A DNA stretch of 23,311 bases from positions 1 to 23,311 of the forward strand of contig JAGGZA010000129.1 in assembly GCA_021162265.1 (NCBI GenBank), written 5' to 3'. Of the stretch, positions 1 to 7,230 are shown in pieces (the first letter of the stretch is position 1; each line of letters starts with the position of its first letter). The notes under the pieces were generated by a model. It saw only the letters and a list, made by a program, of their open reading frames with translations. It was not told the DNA's origin and did not search any database. Position numbers and translations under genes: made by a program. Source of the stretch: Candidatus Aerophobota bacterium. GTDB taxonomy: Bacteria > Aerophobota > Aerophobia > Aerophobales > B3-G15.

Positions 1-1
1 A

Positions 2-1252
2 CAAACAATTGTTGAAAAAATTATCTCCATTCACTGTGGTAAAGAGGTTAAGGCAGGAGAACTGGTAATTGCCAGTGTTGACTTTGCTATAGCACAGGAT
101 GGAACAGCTCCTCTTGCTATTGAAGTATTTAAAAAAATGGAACAAGAGAAAGTATATTCCCCAGAAAAGCTTGCCTTCTTTATAGACCACAGCGCTCCTC
201 CTCCCAGCAAGGAGGTGTCCTCCCTGCATAAACTTATGCGCGATTTTGCAAGAAAACAGGGGATTAATTTTTATGATGTTGGAGAGGGAGTCTGCCATGT
301 AGTTACTGTAGAAGAAGGCCATGTTAAACCAGGAAATCTGGTAGTAGGAGCAGACTCTCATACCTGTACCTATGGGGCACTTAATGCATTCGCAACGGGG
401 GTAGGTTCAACTGACCTGGCAGCAGTTATGGCATCAGGAAAAATATGGCTAAGAGTTCCTGAGTCTATAAAGATTATAATCTCAGGAAAAATTCCTGCCG
501 GGGTATACCCCAAGGACATAATACTCTACCTTATGGGAAAAGTTACCTCTCGGGGAGCTGTTTATAAATCCATTGAGTTTGAAGGAGAAGTAATTGAAAA
601 ATTATCCATGGAAGGAAGGTTCACCATTTCCAATATGGCTGTAGAAATGGGAGCAAAAGCGGGAATTATGAAAGCTGATGAGAAAACAGAAAAATGGCTA
701 AGAAACAGAATAAATGGAAAAATAAACCCTGTTACTCCTGACCCTGAGGCATCTTATATTAAAGAGCTTGAATATGATATTTCCGGAATTTCGCCTCAAA
801 TAGCATGTCCTCACACTGTGGACAATGTTCATCCAGTTGAGGAGGTAGAAGGAACTCCTATTAATCAGGCTTTTTTGGGTACCTGTACAAATGGGAGACT
901 TGAGGATTTGAGAGTAGCAGCTTCAATTATAAAGGGAAGAAAAGTTCATCCTGACGTGAGGTTTATTGTAGCTCCTGCTTCCCGCAAGGTATATCTTGAT
1001 GCCTTAAAGGAGGGACTGATATCCCAGTTAGTCCAGGCAGGAGCGGCAATTGTAACCCCTGGATGTGGATGTTGCGTGGGAACTCATAATGGTGTACCCG
1101 CTGATGGAGAAAATGTTATCTCTACCGCGAATCGTAACTTCAAGGGAAGGATGGGAAATCCCAATTCCTTCATATATCTTGCTTCGCCAGCAACAGTAGC
1201 TTCTTCCTCTTTAAATGCAAAAATTACTGATCCAAGGAGATATCTGAAATGA
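2..1252 (+). CDS. leuC: 3-isopropylmalate dehydratase / homoaconitase-family large subunit (5' end cut)
   Basis: This is the catalytic subunit of a heterodimeric hydro-lyase that isomerises 2- and 3-isopropylmalate in leucine synthesis, or a close relative acting on another dicarboxylic acid. The reading frame is open from base 2 to the first internal Met at 137, and those 45 codons match the LeuC N-terminus (HCGKEVKAGE, then DGTAPLAI), so 137 is not the start; only a few residues are missing. Visible motifs are GADSHTCTYGAL, the [4Fe-4S] Cys in LGTCTN (codon 884-886), and GCGCCVG (Cys codons 1064-1066 and 1073-1075 as the CxxC pair, with an extra Cys between), then TANRNFKGRMG. About 416 residues are visible, normal for the archaeal/HacA-like branch of LeuC. 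The stop overlaps leuD by the four bases ATGA. Family is clear; isopropylmalate versus homoaconitate or dimethylmalate as substrate is not settled by sequence. Confidence 0.9.
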   Translation, partial: QTIVEKIISIHCGKEVKAGELVIASVDFAIAQDGTAPLAIEVFKKMEQEKVYSPEKLAFFIDHSAPPPSKEVSSLHKLMRDFARKQGINFYDVGEGVCHVVTVEEGHVKPGNLVVGADSHTCTYGALNAFATGVGSTDLAAVMASGKIWLRVPESIKIIISGKIPAGVYPKDIILYLMGKVTSRGAVYKSIEFEGEVIEKLSMEGRFTISNMAVEMGAKAGIMKADEKTEKWLRNRINGKINPVTPDPEASYIKELEYDISGISPQIACPHTVDNVHPVEEVEGTPINQAFLGTCTNGRLEDLRVAASIIKGRKVHPDVRFIVAPASRKVYLDALKEGLISQLVQAGAAIVTPGCGCCVGTHNGVPADGENVISTANRNFKGRMGNPNSFIYLASPATVASSSLNAKITDPRRYLK

Positions 1253-1755
1253 AAGAGAATATTTTAAGAGGAAAAGTGCATAAATTAGGGGACGATATAA
1301 ATACCGATTACATTATCTCTGGAAGATACAAGTTTAAAACTCTTGATAACCAGGAATTAGCAAAACATCTACTGGAGGATATCTATCCAGATTTTTATCA
1401 GAAAATTTCTCCTGGAGATTTTATTGTAGCAGGAGAAAACTTTGGATGTGGTTCGTCGAGAGAACAGGCTCCTCTGGCTATTAAATACGCTGGAATTGGG
1501 GCAGTTCTTGCCAGGTCCTTTGCACGTATATTTTATCGCAATGCAATTAACGTAGGACTTCCTATAATTATAACTCAAACGGAGAAAATAAACGAAAACG
1601 ATACTCTTATAATTAATCTTAGCAAGGGAAGTATAACTATTTCCAATCAGGGAAAAACCCTTCCAATAGACCCCTTCCCTCCCGAAATACTCAAAATAAT
1701 TGAAACAGGAGGACTGGTAGAGTATTTCAAAAAATACAGGGGATGGACTTTTTAA
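1249..1755 (+). CDS. leuD: 3-isopropylmalate dehydratase-family small subunit
   Basis: This is the swivel-domain partner of the preceding large subunit; together they form the aconitase-fold enzyme. At 168 residues it has the length of the short LeuD/HacB type. Residues 12-30 hold the DDINTDYII stretch followed by GRYKFKT; the YKF at 27-29 occupies the loop that discriminates substrates in this family (compare YLRT in homoaconitases and other triplets in isopropylmalate enzymes). Residues 62-75 contain GENFGCGSSREQAP, the conserved active-site loop with its Ser and Arg, followed by ARSFARIFYRNAINVGLP. The start overlaps the leuC stop by 4 nt, so the two are translationally coupled. No leuA or leuB is present in the window. 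Because the loop is neither classical type, the exact substrate should be considered open. Confidence 0.88.
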   Translation: MKENILRGKVHKLGDDINTDYIISGRYKFKTLDNQELAKHLLEDIYPDFYQKISPGDFIVAGENFGCGSSREQAPLAIKYAGIGAVLARSFARIFYRNAINVGLPIIITQTEKINENDTLIINLSKGSITISNQGKTLPIDPFPPEILKIIETGGLVEYFKKYRGWTF

Positions 1756-1781
1756 TCACACCGGAAAACAAAAACCCGCAA

Positions 1782-1809
1782 TTGACAAAGGGACCCTTTT
1801 TGATATCAT
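1782..1809 (+). promoter_or_regulatory. Sigma-70-type promoter for the manC-to-Omp85 gene unit
   Basis: TTGACA at 1782-1787 and TATCAT at 1804-1809 are separated by 16 nt; the -35 is perfect and the -10 matches 5 of 6. The predicted transcript start near 1816 leaves a short leader before the ATG at 1838, which includes a purine-rich AAAAAAGGGA ribosome-binding sequence. This is the only sizeable gap between leuD and the next seven tightly packed genes, so it probably drives all of them. Confidence 0.65.
1787..1799. promoter_or_regulatory. 13-bp inverted repeat inside the manC promoter spacer (possible operator)
   Basis: AAAGGG, one central A, then CCCTTT form a perfect inverted repeat lying between the -35 and -10 boxes. 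A repressor bound here would block RNA polymerase. As RNA it could fold only a 5-bp stem with a 3-nt loop followed by a short T run, so a weak terminator for leuD is an alternative. No matching regulator is encoded in the window. Confidence 0.3.
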
Positions 1810-1837
1810 AAAAATAAAGCTTAAAAAAGGGATAGCA

Positions 1838-2917
1838 ATGGCTGTTAGTTTTATTATGGCTGGAGGATTTGGTAAAAGGCTGTGGCCAGAAAGCAGGATA
1901 AATCACCCCAAACAGTTTTTATCTATAAAAGACAAAGAAAGTCTAATTCGTTTAACTTACAGAAGATGTATAAATTTTTTTGGAAAGGAAAATACCTTTA
2001 TTATAACTCGCCGTGAATTAATAGATAAAACAATTTCTCATATTCCTGAAATACCTCCCGAGCAGATAATAGGTGAACCTGAGGGTAGAGACACTGCTCC
2101 CTGCATAGGTTTTGCCGCTATCTGTATACAGGAGAAAGGACAGGATACACCCATGGTTTTCCTTCCCTCGGATCATTTAATTGAAAATGGAGATAAATTT
2201 AACAAAGTAATGGAAGCGGCGACAAAACTGGCAGAACAGGGGTATATTGTAACCGTTGGTATTAAGCCTACCCGAGCAGAAACTGGCTATGGATACATTG
2301 AGGTGGGAGATAAGATAGAAGAATTTAAGGGAATCTCCTGCCATAAACTGCGAAGATTTACAGAAAAACCATCACATAAAAAAGCAAAAAGTTTTCTTGA
2401 GAGCGGTAATTTCCTGTGGAATGCCGGGATTTTTGCCTGGCGTCCAAGTGTAATTCTTGAAGAGATAAAAAAACACCATCCTCAACTTTATGAAGGTTTG
2501 CAAAAAATAAAAAAAGCTTTTGGGACACCCGGACAGCAAGAAGTAATAGAAAAGGTCTATCCTCAGCTCCCAAAAATATCAATTGATTATGCAGTAATGG
2601 AAAAAACAAAAAAAGCTGTGGTAATTCCCGGGGAGTTTATCTGGGATGATGTCGGTGAGTGGCAAGCCCTGTTGAGAATCTTTCCCAGGGACGAAAGGGG
2701 TAATATTACCTGGGGACTGGTTAAAGAAAAGGGAACAAGCAACTGCATCCTTGTTAATAGAGAAGAGAAGCTGTTAGGAGTCATAGGAGTGTCAGATCTG
2801 GTGGTGATAAATTCTAAAAGGGGTATTCTTATTGTAAGCAAGGAGCTCTCGGGAAAAGTTAAAGAGTTCGTAGATGAACTAATGGAAGATGAAAAATTAA
2901 AGAAATACGTGGAATAA
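1838..2917 (+). CDS. manC: Mannose-1-phosphate guanylyltransferase
   Basis: It transfers GMP from GTP to mannose-1-phosphate to give GDP-mannose, the donor for mannosylated or fucosylated surface glycans. The N-terminus has the nucleotidyltransferase signature: AGGFGKRLWPESR at residues 8-20 and PKQF at 24-27. Further landmarks are EGRDTAPC (82-89), LPSDH (109-113), TEKP (175-178), NAGIFAW (195-201), SIDYAVMEK (248-256) and WDDVGEW (269-275). At 359 residues it is the single-domain form without the fused C-terminal phosphomannose isomerase of the ~470-residue ManC/AlgA proteins. The start is supported by AAAAAAGGGA upstream. It is the first gene of the unit, and its stop abuts the next ATG. 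The glycan it serves is unknown; no other sugar-nucleotide gene is nearby. Confidence 0.92.
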   Translation: MAVSFIMAGGFGKRLWPESRINHPKQFLSIKDKESLIRLTYRRCINFFGKENTFIITRRELIDKTISHIPEIPPEQIIGEPEGRDTAPCIGFAAICIQEKGQDTPMVFLPSDHLIENGDKFNKVMEAATKLAEQGYIVTVGIKPTRAETGYGYIEVGDKIEEFKGISCHKLRRFTEKPSHKKAKSFLESGNFLWNAGIFAWRPSVILEEIKKHHPQLYEGLQKIKKAFGTPGQQEVIEKVYPQLPKISIDYAVMEKTKKAVVIPGEFIWDDVGEWQALLRIFPRDERGNITWGLVKEKGTSNCILVNREEKLLGVIGVSDLVVINSKRGILIVSKELSGKVKEFVDELMEDEKLKKYVE

Positions 2918-3949
2918 ATGCAGGTAAGATGGGAGAAATTAGAAAGGAACTTAAAGGAAAATAAATTAGATGCTTTTTTATTAACAAGCAGCGTTAATAT
3001 CTTTTACTTCTCTGGACTTTATATAGATGGAACGGTACTCTTTACACCTCAAAAAAAGTTTGTTTTTACCTCGCCTATGTACGAGGAAGAAGCAAAAAAG
3101 GGTGAAAATGAATGGGAGGTAATTATCTGCAGAAACAGTCTTGAGAAAAAAATAAGCAAGATAAGTGGTATGACAGGAGTGAAGACCTGTGGGTTTGAAG
3201 CAAATCGTGTATCCTTTGCTGCTTACAAAAAAATAAAGGAAAACCTTCAATTAAAACTTATTGCCTGCTATAACATAGTGGAAAAAATAAGGTCTGTAAA
3301 GGATGAAAAGGAAATTGAACTTATCCAGAAAGCAGAAAAGATTACTTCCAATACCTTTGAATACTTAAAAAAAATACTTCACCCAGGTATAACTGAAAAA
3401 GAGCTTGCAAGAGAAGGGATAAATTATATATTAAAATGGGCAGATGATATATCGTTCCCTCCCATAGTTCTTTTTGGAGAAAGGACCTCTTTACCCCATG
3501 CTCATCCTGCTAATCGGGAGCTGAAAGAGAATGATTTAGTGCTTATAGACATAGGAGCAAAGGTAAAAGGTTACTGTGCAGATATGACAAGGACTTTTCT
3601 ATGGAATGAACCTTCTGGTAGATGGGAGAAAATACTTACTCTGGTAAATGATGTAAAGAAAAAAGCTATCAGCTTTATAAAACCGGGAGTAAAGTCATCT
3701 GAAATAGATAAAGTAGTCAGGGAGGAGTTTGCCAGAGCAGGATACGAGAAAAATTTCCTGCATGGGACCGGACATGGAGTAGGACTGGAAGTCCATGAAG
3801 AACCATTTCTTAATCGAAGCTGCTTAACTCCCCTGAGAGAAGGGATGGTGGTTACCGTGGAGCCAGGAGTATACTTTACCGGGGAGGGAGGTGTAAGAAT
3901 AGAAGATATGGTCCTGGTAACAAATAGAGGAGGTAAAATTCTGCTATGA
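2918..3949 (+). CDS. pepQ: M24-family Xaa-Pro peptidase
   Basis: A cytoplasmic dinuclear-metal peptidase that cleaves Xaa-Pro bonds (prolidase or aminopeptidase P type). Residues 1-125 form the creatinase N-terminal domain and 130-343 the pita-bread catalytic domain. All five metal ligands are present: D211 and D222 in the DIGAKVKGYCAD stretch, H286 in HGTGHGVGLEVHE, E315 in TVEPGVY and E329 in RIEDMV; PHAHP at 193-197 supplies the usual substrate-side histidines. The 343-residue length matches the short YqhT-like proteins that precede efp in many Firmicutes. It begins directly after the manC stop, and its stop overlaps the efp start (ATGA). The family is certain; prolidase versus aminopeptidase cannot be decided from the sequence. 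Confidence 0.9.
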   Translation: MQVRWEKLERNLKENKLDAFLLTSSVNIFYFSGLYIDGTVLFTPQKKFVFTSPMYEEEAKKGENEWEVIICRNSLEKKISKISGMTGVKTCGFEANRVSFAAYKKIKENLQLKLIACYNIVEKIRSVKDEKEIELIQKAEKITSNTFEYLKKILHPGITEKELAREGINYILKWADDISFPPIVLFGERTSLPHAHPANRELKENDLVLIDIGAKVKGYCADMTRTFLWNEPSGRWEKILTLVNDVKKKAISFIKPGVKSSEIDKVVREEFARAGYEKNFLHGTGHGVGLEVHEEPFLNRSCLTPLREGMVVTVEPGVYFTGEGGVRIEDMVLVTNRGGKILL

Positions 3950-4503
3950 TAGCAGCTAACGATTTAAGAGAAGGCATGACAGTAGATATAGACGGAACAC
4001 TGTATGTTGTGGAAGAATTTCAACATGTGAAAAGGGGAAGAGGAGGAGCATTTGTAAGGACTAAATTGAAAAACCTTTTTACCTCACAGGTATTAAGGAA
4101 GGTATTCCAGCCTGAAGATAAAATAAAAGAGGCTTTTGTTGAGCAAAAACCAGCTCAGTACCTTTATCGTCAGGGAGATAGCTTTCACTTTATGGACCTT
4201 GAAACTTTTGAAGAAAAAGTACTCACTAAAGACCAATTATCAAATAAAGCTTTCTTTCTCAAGGAAAACATACAGGTTAATCTTCAAATATATGAAGAAA
4301 GGATAATAGGAGTTGAGCTACCTATATTTGTGGAGATGGAGGTGAAAAAAGCTGAACCAGGAGTAAAGGGAGATACCGTTGGCTCTGCTACCAAGCTTGT
4401 AACCATAGAATCTGGATATAAACTTCCAGTGCCTCTTTTCATAAAGGAAGGTGATATAATCAAAATAGATACGCGAAGTGGAGAGTATGTTGGGAAAAAA
4501 TAG
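3946..4503 (+). CDS. efp: Translation elongation factor P
   Basis: EF-P enters stalled ribosomes and stimulates peptide bond formation at consecutive prolines. The 185 residues have the normal three-domain form: a KOW-like N domain (1-64), an OB domain II (~68-125) and an OB domain III with the C-terminal signature (GDTVGSATKLVTIESG, then GDIIKIDTRSGEYVGK). The exposed loop that contacts the tRNA acceptor end reads HVKRGRGGAF, placing Arg32 where most bacteria carry a modifiable Lys in PGKG. It therefore cannot be a substrate for EpmA-type lysylation. The loop also differs from the SGRN loop of EarP-rhamnosylated EF-P and is closer to the GRG form of Thermotoga EF-P. It overlaps pepQ by 4 nt in the classic pepQ-efp-accB order. 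Confidence 0.96.
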   Translation: MIAANDLREGMTVDIDGTLYVVEEFQHVKRGRGGAFVRTKLKNLFTSQVLRKVFQPEDKIKEAFVEQKPAQYLYRQGDSFHFMDLETFEEKVLTKDQLSNKAFFLKENIQVNLQIYEERIIGVELPIFVEMEVKKAEPGVKGDTVGSATKLVTIESGYKLPVPLFIKEGDIIKIDTRSGEYVGKK

Positions 4504-4527
4504 AAAAATAAAATTGGAAAATAAAAA

Positions 4528-4983
4528 ATGGACCTTGAAGAACTAAAGAGAATAATAACTATTTTTGAATCTTCTTCTCTTTCTGAACTGGAAATAGAGG
4601 AAAAAGGAGTCCGTTTTCGGCTGGTAAAAAAAGCAGCTGCTTCTAAAACTAAAGTGAAATCCCCCTTACCAGAACAAGAAGCAATAGTAGAAGAGGCTGC
4701 AGAAAGAGGAAAGGGTGAAAAAGAAAAATCTACTGACAAAGAGTTTTTCGTTAAGTCACCCCTTGTAGGAACTTTTTACAGAGCCCGTTCTCCTGGTGAG
4801 GAACCCCTTGTAGAGATAGGTCAATACGTTCATCCCGGACAGACATTGTGTATCATAGAGGCTATGAAAGTTATGAATGAGGTAACTTCTGAGGTTGCAG
4901 GTAAAGTAAAAAATATTCTGGTTGAAAATGGACAACCTGTAGAGTATGACCAGGACCTTTTCGTTATAGAAAAGGAGGATTAG
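4528..4983 (+). CDS. accB: Biotin carboxyl carrier protein of acetyl-CoA carboxylase
   Basis: It carries the biotin that shuttles CO2 from biotin carboxylase to the carboxyltransferase in the first step of fatty-acid synthesis. The biotinyl domain spans residues 73-151, with EAMKVMNE around the attachment lysine K114 and the thumb-type sequence SPLVGTFYRARSPGEEP (77-93), characteristic of acetyl-CoA carboxylase BCCPs. Residues 1-35 form the N-terminal helix and strand segment; the linker (36-72) is rich in Lys, Glu and Ala rather than the usual Ala/Pro. Length of 151 is normal. The start lies in an A-rich stretch without a strong ribosome-binding sequence. The stop codon directly touches the accC start. 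accA and accD are not in the window. Confidence 0.95.
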   Translation: MDLEELKRIITIFESSSLSELEIEEKGVRFRLVKKAAASKTKVKSPLPEQEAIVEEAAERGKGEKEKSTDKEFFVKSPLVGTFYRARSPGEEPLVEIGQYVHPGQTLCIIEAMKVMNEVTSEVAGKVKNILVENGQPVEYDQDLFVIEKED

Positions 4984-6333
4984 TTGTTCAGCAAAATTCT
5001 CATCGCCAATCGAGGAGAGATAGCTCTGCGTATTGTAAGAGCATGTAAGGAGCTGGGAATAGAGTCAGTCGTGGTGTTTTCTAAAGAGGACGAACAGTCT
5101 CTACCAGTCCTCTTTGCTGATGAGGCTATATGCATAGGTCCACGTGAACCAGCAGAAAGTTATCTTAATGTTCCAAGAATAATAAGTGCAGCTGAAATAG
5201 CTGGTGCTGATGCTATACACCCAGGATATGGTTTCCTGGCAGAAAATGAACAATTTGCCGAAGTCTGTCGTAGCTCCGGGGTAGAGTTCATCGGTCCAAG
5301 TCATGAAGTTATGAGAAAGCTTGGAAATAAGCTGGAAGCGCGTAACACCTTATCAAAAGCAGGAGTGCCAGTAGTTCCCGGTTCTGAAAAAGTCATAAAG
5401 GACAGAAAGGAGGCAAGAAAAATCATCTCGCAAATAGGCTACCCGGTAATATTAAAGGCAACAATGGGAGGAGGAGGAAGAGGAATGAGAGTGGTCTGGA
5501 ACAAGCAGAATTTTGATTCCTACTTTAGCCTCGCTCAACAGGAAGCCAAAGTTGCCTTTGGAAATTCAGACCTTTATATAGAAAAATACATACCCCGGGC
5601 AAGACATATAGAGTTTCAGATAATGGCTGACAACTTCGGTGAAATAGTTCATTTTGGAGAAAGAAACTGTTCTATCCAGAGAAGATATCAAAAACTCATA
5701 GAAGAGTCCCCATCTATTTTTATAGATCAGAAAAAAAGGGAAGAAATGGGAAAGATTGCTATAAAGGTAGCAAGGGAATTGGGTTATACTGGAGCAGGAA
5801 CTGTAGAATTCCTGGTAGATGAAAATGACAACTTCTATTTTATGGAAATGAATACCCGATTGCAAGTTGAACACCCTGTTACAGAAATGGTTACAGGAAG
5901 AGACCTTGTAAAAGACCAGATAAGAGTAGCCGGTGGGGAACCACTGGGATATAGTCAAGAAGATATAAAGATAAATGGGGTAGCTATTGAGTGTCGCATT
6001 AATGCTGAAGATCCTGAAAAAAATTTCTCTCCCTCTCCAGGTAAGGTTACCGCTTTCCACCTGCCAGGAGGACCAGGAATAAGGGTGGATACTCATGTCT
6101 TTGCCGGATATACTATCTCCTCATCCTACGACTCACTAATAGCTAAATTGATAAGCTGGGGAATAAATCGTTCAGAAGCTATATTGAGAATGAAAAGAGC
6201 TCTTGAGGAATTTGTTATTGAAGGAGTAAAAACCATTATCCCTCTGCATCAAAGAATTATTGAACACGATGCTTTTATAAAAGGAAAATTCTACACTGAC
6301 TTTGTGGAAAAAGAAATAATAGGAAAAGTTTAA
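4984..6333 (+). CDS. accC: Biotin carboxylase subunit of acetyl-CoA carboxylase
   Basis: An ATP-grasp enzyme that carboxylates biotin on AccB using bicarbonate. The 449 residues equal the E. coli protein in length and align nearly position for position: K116 and K159 for ATP, the glycine loop GGGGRG at 162-167, H209 in ARHIEFQ, E275, E288, N290 and R292 at the metal/ATP site, Q294/E296 in LQVEHP, and R338 for biotin. The start is TTG, placed immediately after the accB stop and preceded by AAAGGAGGA ending six bases upstream, which decides it. Co-transcription with accB ensures matched subunits. Pyruvate and other carboxylases share this fold, but the accB neighbour makes acetyl-CoA carboxylase the best call. 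Confidence 0.95.
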   Translation: MFSKILIANRGEIALRIVRACKELGIESVVVFSKEDEQSLPVLFADEAICIGPREPAESYLNVPRIISAAEIAGADAIHPGYGFLAENEQFAEVCRSSGVEFIGPSHEVMRKLGNKLEARNTLSKAGVPVVPGSEKVIKDRKEARKIISQIGYPVILKATMGGGGRGMRVVWNKQNFDSYFSLAQQEAKVAFGNSDLYIEKYIPRARHIEFQIMADNFGEIVHFGERNCSIQRRYQKLIEESPSIFIDQKKREEMGKIAIKVARELGYTGAGTVEFLVDENDNFYFMEMNTRLQVEHPVTEMVTGRDLVKDQIRVAGGEPLGYSQEDIKINGVAIECRINAEDPEKNFSPSPGKVTAFHLPGGPGIRVDTHVFAGYTISSSYDSLIAKLISWGINRSEAILRMKRALEEFVIEGVKTIIPLHQRIIEHDAFIKGKFYTDFVEKEIIGKV

Positions 6334-6353
6334 TATTTAACAAGGAGAGGTTG

Positions 6354-6656
6354 GTGGATAAAGAAAGAGCTTATGAGGTAGAGAAAAAAGCCCTTGTAGA
6401 GCTTGCAGGAAAAATAATCAAAGGAGTAGATGGGGTTCATTCTGTAAAAAGAGGATTTTTTGGTAAAAACATACAGGTAAAACAAACCCCCGAAGGAATA
6501 GAGATGAAAATAGGCCTTGTTGTAAAAAGAGGAGCTTCTATTCCCGCTGTTGTGGAAGAAATTCAAGAAAAGTTGAAGCAGGAAATAGAGCAAAGCTTAG
6601 GAATTGAGGTGAAGAAAATAGACGTGGTAATAAAAGGAATTAAACTTTCTAAATAA
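6354..6656 (+). CDS. Asp23/Gls24-family (YqhY-like) protein
   Basis: A small soluble member of the Asp23 (DUF322) family, identified by the alternating pattern EVEKKALVELAGKIIKGVDGV, then VKRGFFGK, VGLVVKRG-type strands and the closing helix and strand with IDVVIKGI. Family members sit at the membrane through AmaP or in the cytosol and influence envelope stress or, for YqhY in Bacillus subtilis, acetyl-CoA carboxylase activity. The gene follows accC by about 20 nt, as yqhY does in Bacillus. A TTG at 6351 would extend it by one residue, but AGGAG at 6343-6347 gives better spacing to the GTG at 6354. Molecular function is unknown. Confidence 0.82.
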   Translation: MDKERAYEVEKKALVELAGKIIKGVDGVHSVKRGFFGKNIQVKQTPEGIEMKIGLVVKRGASIPAVVEEIQEKLKQEIEQSLGIEVKKIDVVIKGIKLSK

Positions 6657-6674
6657 TTTGATAAGGAGGAATCT

Positions 6675-7196
6675 ATGAAGATTTATCAGAAAGTTCTATG
6701 GGTTATAGGACTAATCGCTCTTGCTGCTCTTTCTCTCGGGGGGTTTTTGGTAGCCACAGGATTTTTACCAAAGATTCTTATCTTCAGTACTTTAACCGCA
6801 ATGGAAATTGATATTATTGTAAGAATTACAACAGCAGTAGTATTTGCCTTTCTTTTTGTTCTCAGCATCTATCTTCCTCTATTTACCTGGACAGAAAAAA
6901 AGGGAACAATAATTCCACTCAGGAACCCTCTTGGTGAGATTGAGATATCTCAGAAAGCAATTTCTGACTTCATCCAGAGGATAGGAGCTGAAGTTGAAGG
7001 AGTCCAGGACTTAAAAGCAAAAGTTAAATCTACAGAAGAGGGAGTTGATATAGACCTATCTCTATCTGTTCAAGCTCAAGGTGAAATTCCAAGACTGATA
7101 GATGAGCTTCAAACTGTGGTGAAAAAGTACCTGAACAGTACAGTAGGAATTGAAAATGTGAGAGAGATAAAGGTAAAAGTGGGAAAAATAGTTTAG
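6675..7196 (+). CDS. amaP: AmaP-like membrane anchor with Asp23-type domain
   Basis: The 173-residue protein has two hydrophobic helices (about 7-30 and 45-71), the second ending in a Trp/Lys-rich boundary, followed by a soluble C-terminal domain (~85-170). That domain repeats the Asp23 pattern: EISQKAISDFIQRIGAEVEGV, then KVKSTEEGVDIDLSLSV and REIKVKVG. This is the architecture of AmaP, which tethers Asp23 to the cytoplasmic membrane in Staphylococcus. Directly following the Asp23 gene, it likely anchors that protein. AAGGAGG ahead of the ATG is a strong ribosome-binding sequence. In Bacillus the equivalent position holds nusB, so this part of the order is a variant. Confidence 0.75.
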   Translation: MKIYQKVLWVIGLIALAALSLGGFLVATGFLPKILIFSTLTAMEIDIIVRITTAVVFAFLFVLSIYLPLFTWTEKKGTIIPLRNPLGEIEISQKAISDFIQRIGAEVEGVQDLKAKVKSTEEGVDIDLSLSVQAQGEIPRLIDELQTVVKKYLNSTVGIENVREIKVKVGKIV

Positions 7197-7230
7197 GTTG
7201 TAATTTACTTCACAATAAAAATGCGAGAGG

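Noticed and set aside
137..139. ATG at 137 as the start of leuC
   Set aside because: The frame stays open back to base 2 and the upstream 45 codons match the LeuC N-terminus, so the true start is outside the window.
1756..1800. Rho-independent terminator after leuD
   Set aside because: The only symmetrical element has one central base and sits inside the promoter spacer; a 5-bp stem with a 3-nt loop is too weak to claim.
5566..6096. 176-codon minus-strand open frame inside accC
   Set aside because: AccC aligns position for position with known biotin carboxylase over this region; the antisense frame has no support.
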